From positions 1,356,522 through 1,420,521 of the forward strand of contig VZTJ01002466.1 in NCBI GenBank assembly GCA_013397795.1: a DNA stretch of 64,000 nucleotides, in the 5' to 3' direction. Shown piece by piece: positions 13,201 to 23,900 of the stretch. The position numbers and the translations under genes were made by a program. Under the pieces are notes generated by a model. The model was not told where the DNA came from, did not search any database, and worked only from the letters and a program-made list of their open reading frames with translations. Numbering within the stretch: the first letter of the stretch is position 1; every line of letters begins with the position of its first letter. The DNA is from Orthonyx spaldingii. Lineage: Eukaryota; Chordata; Aves; Passeriformes; Orthonychidae.

Positions 13201-14662
13201 TCACACAGAGCAGGTTTTACAAAGGAAAAGATTTTCATACTGCAAAGCAGCAAAGGCAACCAGTGCTGGAAAGAAGGAAATGCTGAGGTCTAATCCACAA
13301 TGATTAAACTGTCTCTGAACTACTTCTGAGTTTTACTACACAAGGTTAATGAAAGCTCATTTTTTCATAAGTGCACTTAAACCCCAAAGAGTTCAGGTAT
13401 TTCATGCTCAGCATCACACCAGGACCTCATAACAATGCACCTGATCACTGTTTAAATGTTTTACAAGTTGTAACTTACAGATCAAGTAGGGAAAGATCAC
13501 ATTTCATTTCAGGATCCATAACTCTTCCCACATCTCTCAGAGACAGAGGAAAAGGTGGAAGGGTAGATGATCTGCCTGATAACTGTGTAACAACAAACTC
13601 CTGAAAAATGCATCTTGAAAGGGTGTTGTCATAACCTCACACCTTGACTTCTATGTAGAAAAGGATGCTAGACATGCAATTAATAAACTCAAACTCTATT
13701 TTTCCATTAAAAAACCAAACAGAATTACATAAAATATATATTACACACCCTTCTCCAGTTACTTGAAACATTAACTGGAGAGTAAGATGACAGAAATGTG
13801 GTGGAATTGCCAAATATGGACCAAAAAAAAAAAAAAAAATTTTTTTTCAGTGCTTAGCTATACTTACACTTAGAAAACACACTCCTGTTTTCAATAGTGA
13901 GAACTTTCTCCTTATCCACAACAAAATATTTTCATGTTCAAAGGCTTAATTTATTTTGCTCTCTAGATTTCAATTCCTTCAATGATCTTGCTTTCTAGAC
14001 CTTTAATAAATCTCACGTCTCTCTCCGAATTTTCTCCTGTCAGCCCATACACATCCTGACGTGCTTTCAGTACCTCCAGAGACCAAACCAAACACACCAG
14101 AGGAACCCACGGCCACAGCCGCTCACCCACCTCCCCATGGGTCACTGCTCAGTGCCTGCCGTCTCCCTGCGCAGCTGGGGAGTAGACAGGGCTGGAGAAA
14201 AGATGTTTTTAAGGGGTTTTTTTTTCCCCTTCTCATTGTCCTGCTCTGATTCTGACTGGCAATAAACTCAGTTAATATCCCCAAATCGAGTCTGCTCTGC
14301 CCATGACAGTAATCGACGAGTGGCCTCTCCCTGCCCGTATTTCAAAGCATGAGTCTTCTGATTATTTTCTCTCCCCTGCCCAGTGGCGGAGGGGAGGCTT
14401 TGGCGAGTGCCTGACACCCAGCCAGCGTCAACCCACCGCAGCCACCCACACTCAACCCTCTCTCCGCCGCAGGCTCCCGCAGACACACCTACAGCAGGGC
14501 AGCCACCGCGGCAGCCCGCCACTCACCCAGCAGCTCGCGGGTGCCGTGCAGGTGCCTCCATCCCGCCCGGGCGGGCAGGGAGAGCCCCGCGCCCAGCGCC
14601 GAGCGCCCGGCCCGCAGCAGCCGCAACACCCTCTCCCCGCTCAGCCACAGGGACGCCGCCAT
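1..14662 (-). CDS. PDHX: PDHX, 5' part (exons 1-3), E3-binding protein of the pyruvate dehydrogenase complex
   Basis: Three coding exons join in frame: 14662-14527, 6375-6292 and 1676-1576, with GT-AG boundaries. They give 107 residues of a protein that is about 500 residues in humans, so exon 4 onward lies beyond the left edge. Residues 1-46 are Arg/Leu/Ala-rich and lack acidic runs, as expected for a mitochondrial presequence. Residues about 50-107 form the N-terminal part of the lipoyl domain: VLMPALSPTMEEG, then the lipoyl-lysine motif ETDKAVV with Lys90. The family protein tethers dihydrolipoamide dehydrogenase (E3) to the E2 core in the mitochondrial matrix. Recognition rests on similarity to the vertebrate protein; PDHX rather than the E2 subunit DLAT is supported by the start sequence MAAS, the spacing and the APIP neighbour. 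The gene shares a promoter region with APIP. Confidence 0.93.
1284..1532 (-). mobile_element. Solo LTR of an endogenous retrovirus in PDHX intron 3
   Basis: The 249-base element begins TGT and ends ACA on both strands and is flanked by a perfect 6-base target duplication, aagaga (1278-1283 and 1533-1538). On the minus strand it carries two CCAAT boxes (complements of 1424-1428 and 1393-1397), a TATATAAAAGC box (1361-1372) and an AATAAA (1348-1353) in the expected order. No retroviral gene is attached, so it is the remnant left by recombination between two LTRs. A 6-base duplication is typical of class II (alpha/beta-like) avian elements; that class is an inference. It has the same orientation as PDHX and ends 43 bases from the exon 3 donor. 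Confidence 0.85.
1576..1676 (-). CDS. PDHX: PDHX coding exon 3 (lipoyl-lysine exon)
   Basis: The 101-base exon encodes residues 74-107, including ALCEIETDKAVVT with the lipoyl-accepting Lys90, then SSDDGILAKIL. The acceptor is TTTTGCAG and the donor is CTG|GTAGGG, ending in phase 0. The next exon (VEEGSKNI-type sequence in humans) was not found between 1 and 1575 and should lie to the left of the window. Confidence 0.93.
1677..6291 (-). other. PDHX: PDHX intron 2
   Basis: An intron of 4615 bases between exons 2 and 3. It is AT-rich with short homopolymer runs, for example a T/G-rich tract around 3660-3740. I recognise no exon, RNA gene or interspersed repeat in it, and the open frames are short and without family resemblance. 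Confidence 0.7.
6292..6375 (-). CDS. PDHX: PDHX coding exon 2 (start of lipoyl domain)
   Basis: The 84-base exon reads G-TPGIKVLMPALSPTMEEG and then NIVKWLKKE-G, matching the beginning of the lipoyl domain of component X. The acceptor is TTTTGCAG and the donor is G|GTAAGA. It enters and leaves with one base of a glycine codon on the upstream side, which fits exons 1 and 3 exactly. Confidence 0.93.
7650..8625 (+). mobile_element. CR1 LINE fragment in PDHX intron 1
   Basis: A 5'-truncated, internally rearranged CR1. Around 7680-7965 it carries a decayed stretch of the reverse transcriptase frame (for example QGFDVWTVSWLKNG and DGCTQRAVAI). The typical CR1 3' region follows (about 8100-8625), ending with the hairpin-like TTGGACTAGATGACCTT and TCTTCCAACC. 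The frame has stops, a deletion near 7965-7985 and cannot make an active enzyme. It lies antisense to PDHX. Confidence 0.9.
11015..12707. repeat. First copy of a 1693-base direct duplication
   Basis: This segment matches 12709-14401 at a constant offset of 1694. All stretches I compared agree, including the A17T8 homopolymer junction and every open frame. It ends abruptly at the N at 12708. It contains PDHX intron 1 sequence and, in its last 300 or so bases, part of an LTR. Confidence 0.95.
12396..12707 (+). mobile_element. LTR fragment, duplicated copy cut by the N
   Basis: This is the same LTR piece as at 14090-14440, with AATAAA at 12567-12572. It stops at the contig edge and lacks the last 39 bases of the other copy. 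It is probably the same physical locus represented twice. The left boundary is approximate. Confidence 0.55.
12708..12708. other. Single-N assembly gap at the duplication junction
   Basis: The only ambiguous base I noticed lies exactly between the two copies. Contig A would end at 12707 and contig B begin at 12709, sharing 1693 bases that were not merged. The break falls inside a dispersed LTR sequence, a common place for assemblies to stop. Confidence 0.9.
12709..14401. repeat. Second copy of the 1693-base direct duplication
   Basis: This copy matches 11015-12707 and then continues without a break (CTTTGGCGAGTGCC) into the flank that leads to PDHX exon 1. It holds no exon, so the predicted proteins of PDHX and APIP are unaffected. 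The start joins the N directly; the flank 5' of the first copy (11001-11014) is not repeated here. Confidence 0.95.
14090..14440 (+). mobile_element. Partial avian ERV LTR (polyadenylation and U5 part) beside PDHX exon 1
   Basis: The segment contains GGCAATAAACTC (AATAAA at 14261-14266), then GAGTCTGCTCTGCCCATGAC, and ends with CCAGCGTCAACCCACCGCA at 14440. This resembles, from memory of avian repeats, the 3' end of a widespread bird ERV LTR that finishes in CAACCCACCACA. The upstream U3 and TATA box are not seen. The right end at 14440 is firm (CA terminus); the left limit is approximate and orientation is inferred from the polyadenylation signal. It lies 86 bases from the PDHX exon 1 donor. 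Confidence 0.6.
14527..14662 (-). CDS. PDHX: PDHX coding exon 1
   Basis: The exon encodes residues 1-45 plus the first base of Gly46, beginning MAASLWLSGE. The ATG (complement of 14660-14662) has A at -3 and G at +4, an ideal initiation context. The open frame continues upstream to 14704 but only with a GTG, so this ATG is preferred. The donor reads G|GTGAGT at 14526-14521. Arg/Leu-rich composition fits a mitochondrial targeting peptide. Confidence 0.92.
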
Positions 14663-14666
14663 CTTG
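14655..14666 (-). promoter_or_regulatory. YY1-type motif overlapping the PDHX start codon
   Basis: The minus strand reads CAAGATGGCGGC, a full match to the common YY1 consensus AAGATGGCGGC. YY1 sites of this kind are known to sit just downstream of transcription starts and over ATG codons of housekeeping genes. Binding here is inferred. Confidence 0.6.
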
Positions 14667-14936
14667 CCCCACCCCCCCAGCCGCGCCGGGGTTGCCCCGC
14701 TCACTGCCTGAGCAGAAATAACGCGGCACGCCCCCAGCGCCGGGGGGTGGTTTCACCCAGCCCCCGCGCCCCGCCCGCCTCGGGGGGAGAGCAGCGGCCT
14801 CTCCATCCCGCCTACCGGGGCCCGGCCCGGCGCGGCTCGGGTCGGTGCCCACGGCCGGGGGATGCCCTGCGCTTCGCAGGCGCCCGCGCGGCCCCCTAGA
14901 GAAGCCCCCGAGCGAGGCCCCGGCGGTGGGCGCGCC

Positions 14937-14966
14937 ATGGCGGCCGCCGGCGGGGACGCGGCGCAG
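14937..14966 (+). CDS. APIP: APIP coding exon 1
   Basis: Ten codons, MAAAGGDAAQ, ending CAG|GTAACG in phase 0. The ATG has G at -3 and G at +4. An in-frame ATG at 14862 with G at -3 but C at +4 would add 25 residues rich in Pro, Arg and Gly. Confidence 0.85.
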
Positions 14967-17900
14967 GTAACGGGGCGGGGGCGGCGGGGCCGCGCCAACG
15001 CTCCGGAGGGCTCCCCGCCATCGCGGGGGCTGGGGCTGGGGCTGCTCTGGAACGCTGGCAGTTAGCCAGGAGCTACGCAGTTACTAACTGGTAGGGAGGT
15101 CATGGGAGTGCTGGTGGATGGCGAGTTGGCCGTGAACCGGCAGTGTGCCCTGGCGGCCGGGAGGAAACTCAGCCAGCGAGAGCCAGGCGTGCTCAGCGTC
15201 CAGTCTTCAAGGAGCAATGGCCATAAGCTAAAACACGAGTTCCACCTCGACACGGGAATAAACTTTTTTGCGCTGAGGCTGGAACAGAGCACTGGAACAG
15301 GCTGCCCAAAGGAGTCGTGGAGCATCCCTCTCTGGAAACATTCAAAATCTGGAGGGTTTTCTGTGTCACCTGCTACAGGTGACCCTGCCTTGGCAGGGGG
15401 ATTGGACTGGATTATCTCCAAAGGTCCTTTCCAATCCTGACTATTCCGTCATTCTATACAAACACGTTATAAAATTTAGTACAGTTTCTAGAATGTTGCC
15501 AGCTGTCAGTCTGGCTGCATCTACAGGACTCATGGCTCTTTTTATGTTAATGGGGGGGTTTTTAAGGGGTTTTTTTTGCGATTTGGTTTTCTTTTGATTT
15601 TTTTTTAAATTGTGCCTTGATTAGGGTCTTATATATCATTACAATCAGAACATGAGCTGGCGGTGTTGTGCTTCACCAGACAAAGTAAACATTGAGCATA
15701 TGGAAGCATCTTCTGGACAAGGCTGGGAACACCTCTCCAGTTCTCCAGAGAGAGACCTCAAAACCAGCATGGACTGGCAGCAGGTGGATGAGAGGTAGCA
15801 GCAGACTAGATAATGTGGCCTGTCAGGAAAGAGGGAGAGAATCTACTTCATCGTAAACAAAGCAAAACAAAATAGCAGCACACTGAGTTGTCATAATATG
15901 TAAAATATTGTCACAGAGGTGAAAGGGGAGACCATCTTCTGCATGTCCATGGTCTTTGGTAAGAGAGAACAAATCTTGTGACTGGCTGTCGTTGGAGGTT
16001 GTAGAGATGAGGTTAAAGCAGGAGATTCCAAACGTTGTCAGGCTTGCCCCAGGCTGCCATCTCCAGTAATTCACCTCCCAGTCTCCTGCCTCGTGTCCCT
16101 GTCCCACGCTGCCTCCCAACCGCTCGTTCTGCAAGTCCAACACCAACTGCAAGCACCTCTTTCTAAGTATTTCAGCAAAGGTATTGGTTCCAAGTAACCA
16201 CTTGCCTGCCATTTTCGCCGTGTGCTGCTTTTGCTTTGGTTCTCTCTGTTCTGTGGGTGTTGACAAAATGCTCCCCCCTAATGTGGATTCTTGCTGCTAA
16301 ACAAAACATTTTCCTTGCAAATGTCGTTTCATGGGCACTGATAACCAAAGTGAGCAGTAGAGCAGCTAATCATTTGTCATTTTAGAAAAACTTCTCAAGC
16401 TTCTAGTTACTGCAACAAAAAGAAGTGAATCCTAAAAAAAAGGCACACCATAAAAGCAGCTGTATTGCTGTGGTAATGTAGGTAGAAATCTTACCTCTGG
16501 CACTAGAGGTACCTTTGGTTAATATACAGATACAGATATTAATGAAATAAACAATGGAATATGGAAAATATACAAGGACTTTTTTTCCTTCTAAAGAAAT
16601 ATTAAAATAATGCAATTTGCCTTCTGGCTAAACTGCATGTAAAGTAAGCTTGTGTTGTAAAAATGTAGGAATGTAAAGTTCATAAAACAATTTGCATATA
16701 TTTTCTGTGGTATTTTTGAGTGCTATTTAAAAATATATATTGACAAATAGTCTGTTCTACTGAAATTTGTAAATCAAGCAAAATAAACTTATGAAAAAAC
16801 TGATTTAATAGGAAAACTATTAGTCGAGCTTTTAAAAATGGGTAATGTTAGATGCATTTATTTTCTTTTTTTTTTTGTGCCATAGTCCATAACATAATCT
16901 TGCTGGTGTAATAGCCACGGGCCACTCCACTCGAATAAATTTTAGCTGAGACCTTTCCTGTGGAGGATAGTCAGACATGCATCTTACTTGGGGGTTTTGT
17001 TTGTTTGTTTCAAGGTGTCCCTGGCAGAGCATAAAGAGCATTGTGTAAACACGCAGTCATTTTGTAATTAAAGTTCGTTAGCATAAATTAGACCTTTTTG
17101 CTGCAGCATGAAAGCACTAATCCTTTAAACTCAGTTTGAGGGCTTAAATTCTTAGGTTTGAGGTGTTTCTGATGGTTTTTCATTTATTTGTTTAATTTCA
17201 TTTTAGGATGAGTTACATCCAAGGAATCTTATCCCAGAGCTTTGCAGACTGTTTTATGGTTTAGGCTGGGTAACAGGAACCGGTGGAGGAATCAGCTTGA
17301 AACATGGGTAAGTAATGGTGAAAGAAGAGAGAGGCTGGCTGTGTTTAGTAGTTGGTGAGGGCATTTCAGTTCCATGAGAAATGTTTGCAAGTCAAGAGTG
17401 AGCACGTTAGAGGAGGACATGAAGAGTATGCCAAATTTAACCATATAGAAGGGAGGTGAACAGTCTGAATTAATCATTGCAGGCTCTTCAATGGAGAGAG
17501 ACAACTTCAGAGAGTGACCTTATCCTGTCCTATTCCTGCCTTTGTTTAAGGTAGATGAATTGTCTTTAAAGAACAATGCATTCCCCCTTTTTCATTTCAT
17601 TGCCTATGGAATTTAGAGTGGCTTACATCAGGCACACAGCTTTCAAATGCCTGTGGTTGAGTAAGATCAATCTCACCCTGGACATTTTGCAGGGGAGATA
17701 TTTCCTCTAAGAAGGAAATTACTCTTCTACTGAGATAATTTCTAAGGAGAGAAATACTTAACATATAATTAAAGCAAGACAGGTAACAGCAACAATTTTT
17801 GGTCTGTATCTCCTATGAAGAAGCACCATTTTGTGTTTTAATTTGCTTGTCTCCCACCTATTCATAATTCCCAAGCTTTCAATGGAAACAGAGCTCCTCT

Positions 17901-20900
17901 CAGTGGCCACTGAAAAAAAAGGAAAGTCCTCATGCTGCAAAAGAACCTTGCACAGTGCCTGCAGTTCTGTGCCCAGTCACAAGGTTGTGACACAAACTTG
18001 AAAGTATCTGACCCCTCATTTTTCTGGTATACACTTGCATGCATGCACAAACAACCATTGCTATTCAAAAATACATTTTATATGTATATATATGAATAAA
18101 AGTCTAAATGCTCTTACTTGTGCTGTTTGGACTTTGTGCAGGTCATTTCACCTCCCTGCTTAATTTTGCAAGCAAAGGAACAACAGTATTAATAGTGAGA
18201 TGAATGAAAAGAGGGTAAATTCTTGTTTTTAAAGTTGTCTATGGGAAGATCTTTCTAGCACTAATTGTCATCAGTAGCTAAATTTAGTATTTTCTTTGTC
18301 ATTGCAGTGCAAGTCCTGTTGGTTGTGGCAAGACAAATGGCATTATCAGAGAATACACTAACACAGTAATAAAATTTTCCTTAGTAGTTCTGTAGCTTGT
18401 TTACTTAGAATTGATACATAGGAAAATGTAAAAGAACAGTTGAAATGTGATTGAAATATAACAACTATTTTTACCAGCTAATCTTAATCGGCCTTACTCA
18501 CTGTGCAGTTTGTATCAACTATCAGGAAAAAAAAAAGCCCATTTGGACTTGGCATAACATTAAAAATGGTTGTAGAATTCTTTGTGCGGTATCTTGTGTT
18601 TGAAGACTCTATTTTGTCATCAGATTTTCCCTTTCTGATTAAGTTCTAAAAAAGAAAAGGATCTGGTTTAAGAAAACTTGTGTGTCTGTCACAAGTAACT
18701 GAATTACGACTTGATTTCTCATCTTGCTCATGCAAATGAATTAAGACTAAATTAATGCAATACCAGCAGTGTTAATTCAGGAATGTTAAAAATTACAAAT
18801 ATGATAAAGCCACATTTTTGTGTCCTTCACAGATTTTACCACTATGAATAGTACATCATCTTAAGAGTTTTATTTTTGGAAGAATTAAAATCACAGAATT
18901 GTTTAGATTGGTAAAGGTCCTTAAGATCATCATGTGTCCAACCATAAACCTACCACTGCCAAGTTCACCACTCAGACACATTCCTAAGCATCATGCCTAA
19001 ATGTCTTTTAAAAACTTCCAGAGATGGTGAGCCAACTGCTTTCCTGGGCAGCCCGTTCTAATGCTTGATAACCCTTTCAGTGAAGAAATTTTTCCTAATA
19101 TCCAGTTTAAACCCCCCCTGATGCAAATTGAGGTAATTTCCTCTTGTCCTGTGGCTGATTACCTGGGAGAAGAGACCAGCCTCACCTTGCTACACCCTCC
19201 TTTCAGGCATTTTAGAGAACAATGAGGTCTCCCCTGAGCTTCCCTTTTCTCCAGGCTAAATATCCCTCTGACATTCCTCACAAAACTTGTGCTCCAGACC
19301 CTTCCCCAGTTCCATTACTCTTGTCCACAAATACAAAAATCCCATGGTCCCTAGGAAATGTATCTGTAACTTGATGAATTATTCACTAGATGTCTCTGTG
19401 CTCCTGAATTTAGTATGTGACTGCTAAAGCCGAACAGTGATTGCAGTTGAGGGGCAGAATCTATTTGGGGGTCTTGTGCTAATAATGAAAATTATGCAGA
19501 TACCAGCTTAAAATCATTTTAGTTTAAATCAATTTTTACAGTTTTTGTTCATGTAGTCCTTGCAAGAAGTGATGCACTTCTACTTAAATTTCAGTCATTT
19601 AATTGCACTGAATTAGTGCTCTTTATTAACACAAATAAATATGTAACTGCACTAGAAACCTAACCTGCACAGTTAAAAATGAAAGTATTTATATTGTTGA
19701 ATGTTACAGATAATTATTACTGTTTATAGATAGTTTATGGATTTTTAAGTAATGGTTTTGTCACTTGCCTTGTCACAGATCAGTATCTCCTTGTAATTTC
19801 TCATTTAATTTTCATTCTGAATTCTAGGAATTTGAGTTTGAGTTATTGCAGGGAGAGGCTGGGTTTTTTTGTTGGAAAAATAAGGCTGCACTTCTTACGT
19901 GTGTTTCATATATCTGTCAAGTTGAAAGCAGGGGTTTGTACCCTTGTACAATTTGGTTCTATTTTGAAAATTATCTACATGTCAATGTATGGAATAGCAA
20001 GAAAGTTATTAAATTGTGAGGGTCTAGATTTGCTATTTCCTTTTCTGTGGCTTGAGAGCTCTAAGCTTGTGCAGTTGAACAGTCATTGCTCAATTGTGTT
20101 TTCCCACCTGCAACTTCTCCTAGGGATGAAATCTACATCGCTCCTTCAGGAGTTCAGAAGGAAAGAATACAGGTATGTTAAGCTGTACTTCTACCTCAGA
20201 GCTCATCTTGCTTTAAATGAACTCAAAGCAGTGTGAGAGGGGAGCATTACTCCAGTCCAGCTTTATTCTTTGTCAGGCTTCGTTGGCTGTACCTGTCTGG
20301 CTACAGTTTCAAGTTCCCGAGGTACACAGTAAATTGGCATTAACTATTTTCCTTTGAATGATTGCAAATATTTGTCTTGATATTCTCAGTAAATAACGGG
20401 GCATTCCCCGTGAAAAGGTGACCTTGTCTATCTGTCTGTTTTCCAAAAAAATCCAAAATGTAAGAGGAGGGGAGAATGGTAAACGATACCTATTTTATGA
20501 CAGCAGGTACTCTCCCAGAACAGAGTAATACATGGAAAGGATTTGTCATTTCTAAAATCTTAGGAAAAACACAGTGAGGAGTGAAAGGAATTTCTTCACT
20601 GATAGAAACTTGGGGTCTCACAGCAGTGGTTGCTGGGGATGTGAAGAAGTAAGGCAGGCAAAGGTATGTAAGATAACCACAATGGTCTGGTCTGTGCTCT
20701 CAGTAACAGAGGATTAAGCACAGTGAGTGACGAAATCCCTTGCAATTTTATTTTCTGCTGATTTTAAAAATAACATTAAAATTTTATTACTGTCCTGAAC
20801 AATTCTTTGTACTATTATGAGTAGCTGATTGATGCAAAGGTAACATTTGTGTAAAGCTACTAAAAGCAAGGTTTAAAAAGAAATAGTTCTACAAGTTAAA

Positions 20901-23900
20901 TGTATTATTTTAAACTCGTGTCATTTGTCGGTTCTTTTAAGTAGGGAAGGAAAAGTACATCTGCTTTTCTTATTTTCAATCAGTTACTACTTTTCCTTTT
21001 CACCTGTTGTTATTACTGAGCTACAGACTATCTCCTTTCTGAGAAAATTGTAGTTTTACAGATATCTCCATAGCATCAGTCTGAGTAAAAAGAGTACCTA
21101 ATAAATTTCCATTACACAATGTCAGCAAGTAGTATTAGAAGCTGGAATAAATATGGTACATTACAGTACTTTTACAAAGTTAAAATCACATTCTGTATTA
21201 AATACATGGTTTGTATCTGTTTCCCTAGAGAGGGAAAACAAAACTATTTGAGTTATCACAGGTCAAAATAATTTCTTCTTTCACACAGCCAGAAGATATG
21301 TTTGTTTGTGACATGAATGAACAGGACATCAGTGGTCCTCCACTGCACAAGAAACTAAAGAAAAGCCAGTGCACACCTCTTTTTATGAATGCCTACACTA
21401 TGAGAGGTATGTAGCAATGTTTGTAGTTCAGCAGTGACTGAAACACTGTATATGTACATCTACAAAATTGATATTCAGTACCATAATTTTTATACGTAGA
21501 AGTTACAGTGAAATAAACATGAAACTATAAAATAAATTGATTTGCAAAGGTATATATGCAGTGGGATATAATTCATAGTATCATCCTGTCAGTGTCACTT
21601 GCAGTTTAATCTCTTGTTGCTATGCCTGTGATCATCTTTTCAGCACTGATTTGTAGTGCAGAAAATTGAGGGGGAAGCCTGGAATTTACAGCCATTTAGG
21701 ATCAGTAGTTTTGCCAATTCAGCTATTACAGTTTAAATCCTTTTGCATCCATTGGTTAACAGTTATAAATTATGAATAGGCGAAAAGAGTATGAAATTTT
21801 TCTTTTGCAAGTGGACAGTAATAGAGCTTTTGGTGTTGTGTAAAATTTACATCTGTTATTTTAGAAAGGATTTAGGGAGTTTTGTCTGATCTTCCTGCAC
21901 AAGAAGCTTACATGTGTACTCAAGGAACAGCAACATTGCACCTTTATAAGTAGATTATAATTATTGTCTACCTATCTTTCCATCATCACACAATAAGGTA
22001 ATAATGAACATTTTTTCAGAGAATTAGCAGATAGTTGAAGACATAAAAAGAAAGTAAAAGGCTTTAAATTTTCATTTCACAAATAAATATGAGAATTCTT
22101 TATAACCTCAGAACTCTGATAAAATTAAGGGTGTTTCAGTCATTGCAGTATGTAAAGAAATGTACAAGTAGTGTTTCTGCTTGAATTTGTACAAGTAGTG
22201 TCTCTCCTGGAATTTGTCACTAACTAAAAGTTAACACAAGTGTCCTGAGAGAATCCATAATTATCCCTTATAGATGAGTAATTACCTCATATCTTCATTT
22301 AGGTTGCTGTATATTTTTTCCTCTCATGCAGCAAATCACCATTTGCTAAGATGCCTAATCAAAGGAAATTAATCAAGTATATGAATAAAATTTTCTTAAT
22401 AGACACATTTTAAAATTAATGCTATTTTTTTTTTTTCTGTTCTTAGGGGCAGGCGCAGTGATCCATACACATTCCAAGGCTGCTGTTATGGCTACCCTTC
22501 TTTACCCAGGGAGTGAGTTCTCTATTACCCATCAGGAGATGATAAAAGGAATCCAGAAGTGTACTTCAGGAGGCTATTACAGGTACTTCCCTATATTTAG
22601 GAAAAGAGGCATGATACTTGATCATTTGTTTTCAGCAATATAAATACAAGTCATTTGAGTTATGTACTTGAAAGTGTGTAGTATAAAGTATTAGGACTAA
22701 GAAGTAAAAAGACCTCTGGAATGAATGAGTCACTGGTTCTCTGTAAGGTCTGAAGCCCGTGGAAGAGATCTGAGATAAAATCTTGTCATGCCAAGGCTGC
22801 TGTGGTCTGTTGAGCTACAGGAACAAGCCAAATAAAGAGCTATGTCCTGAGATGTTACCACATCCATACAATGTTCAGCTGAAACTGGAGCCAGGCAACA
22901 CTAGGTTGGATTGATACCTTGTACAAACTACATTTGGGTGGACTTCACATATCACTGCCTGTGCTAGTTAAGGGCATGTTAAAAGAGTAGAGGATTTCAG
23001 ATTTACTTGACAGAGTTTGAAAGAAAATTCAGAATAAACAGCTCATTAAAGATAATGTTATTACTTTTCAAGGATGAGCTCTGAGGTAAGTGCTGAGTTA
23101 TTCCAAATTATGTGTGATGGCTTGTTTTGAGGTCTCCACCCACAGAGTGTTGAATTGGGATCTGCAAACAACATTTATATAACATGTGACAAGGAGATGA
23201 GAAATTGAAATGCTAAATTCTTTCCACTTTTTGATGTTAATTTTTGTATCTAACTATTGCCCTTTGGCAAGGGAGCAAGCCATATGTGATTTTACGCCCA
23301 GGCATATTTTATTCCATTTTGGTTGACTTGCCAACTTTACTTTCTTGTCACCATTAACATGTGCATTTTTAATGTGGTAAAATACAAGCCCTTGTATTGA
23401 ATTGTCTAACAACATTGGTTTTAAAAAAATCCACAACAATTTTTTTTATATGCATTTTGAACTCTCAGACACTCCTAAATGTTAGTCAGGAAACATTGTA
23501 TTTATTGGGTCCCATACCTCCGAGTTGTCCTGTATCATTCTATTAATTTACCAGAAAAGCTAAAGAAATGAAAGCTCCAGGTTACATGGCTCATAAGCAC
23601 ATGTTCATCCATATTAGACTGATTCCACTGTCTTGCCTCACACAAGTCTTCCCATGGAATTCAAAAGTAAAATGGGACCTTGGATTCAAAATACAAAATG
23701 GGACCTTTCAAAAAAGGGATTGTATGTTGTTTCTAGTTACATAAATCTTTTCTGGAAGCTGTCCAGAAAAATGCTACAGATAGAATAATCAGAAGTATAT
23801 GTTGGCCTAAATATGACTCCAGGGATCCCAGACCAGTTTTACCTTTGACTTCCATGGAAGGAGAATTAGATCAGTAGTAAACAGCTTTGAATGTCAGACT

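Larger units (their letters stand above)
6376..14526 (-). other. PDHX: PDHX intron 1 (apparent 8151 bases)
   Basis: The intron between PDHX exons 1 and 2 contains a CR1 copy (about 7650-8625) and the 1693-base duplication around the N at 12708. If the duplication is an assembly error, the true intron is about 6457 bases. Nothing else of note was seen in 6376-7640 or 8630-11014. Confidence 0.75.
14440..15065. promoter_or_regulatory. CpG island with the PDHX/APIP bidirectional promoter
   Basis: The base composition switches from AT-rich to very GC- and CpG-rich here, covering exon 1 of both genes. The genes diverge, with start codons at 14662 (minus) and 14937 (plus). GC-box-like runs occur near 14561-14580, 14762-14782 and 14970-14990. 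I see no TATA box between the start codons, as usual for housekeeping CpG promoters. Transcription start sites cannot be placed from sequence alone. Confidence 0.85.

Noticed and set aside
11677..13604. Two identical pairs of short open frames suggesting a duplicated gene
   Set aside because: They are identical only because of the 1693-base duplication; none has coding character.
14303..14899. 198-codon open frame on the plus strand across the CpG island
   Set aside because: It runs antisense to PDHX exon 1 through GC-rich DNA where stops are rare; the Pro/Arg/Gln-rich product resembles no family.
15102..15440. 112-codon open frame
   Set aside because: Belongs to the CR1 fragment at 15085-15457.
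15823..16266. 147-codon minus-strand open frame in APIP intron 1
   Set aside because: No recognised domain, no promoter or splice evidence; likely chance.
19832..20236. 134-codon open frame
   Set aside because: It crosses APIP exon 3 in a different frame and has no family resemblance.
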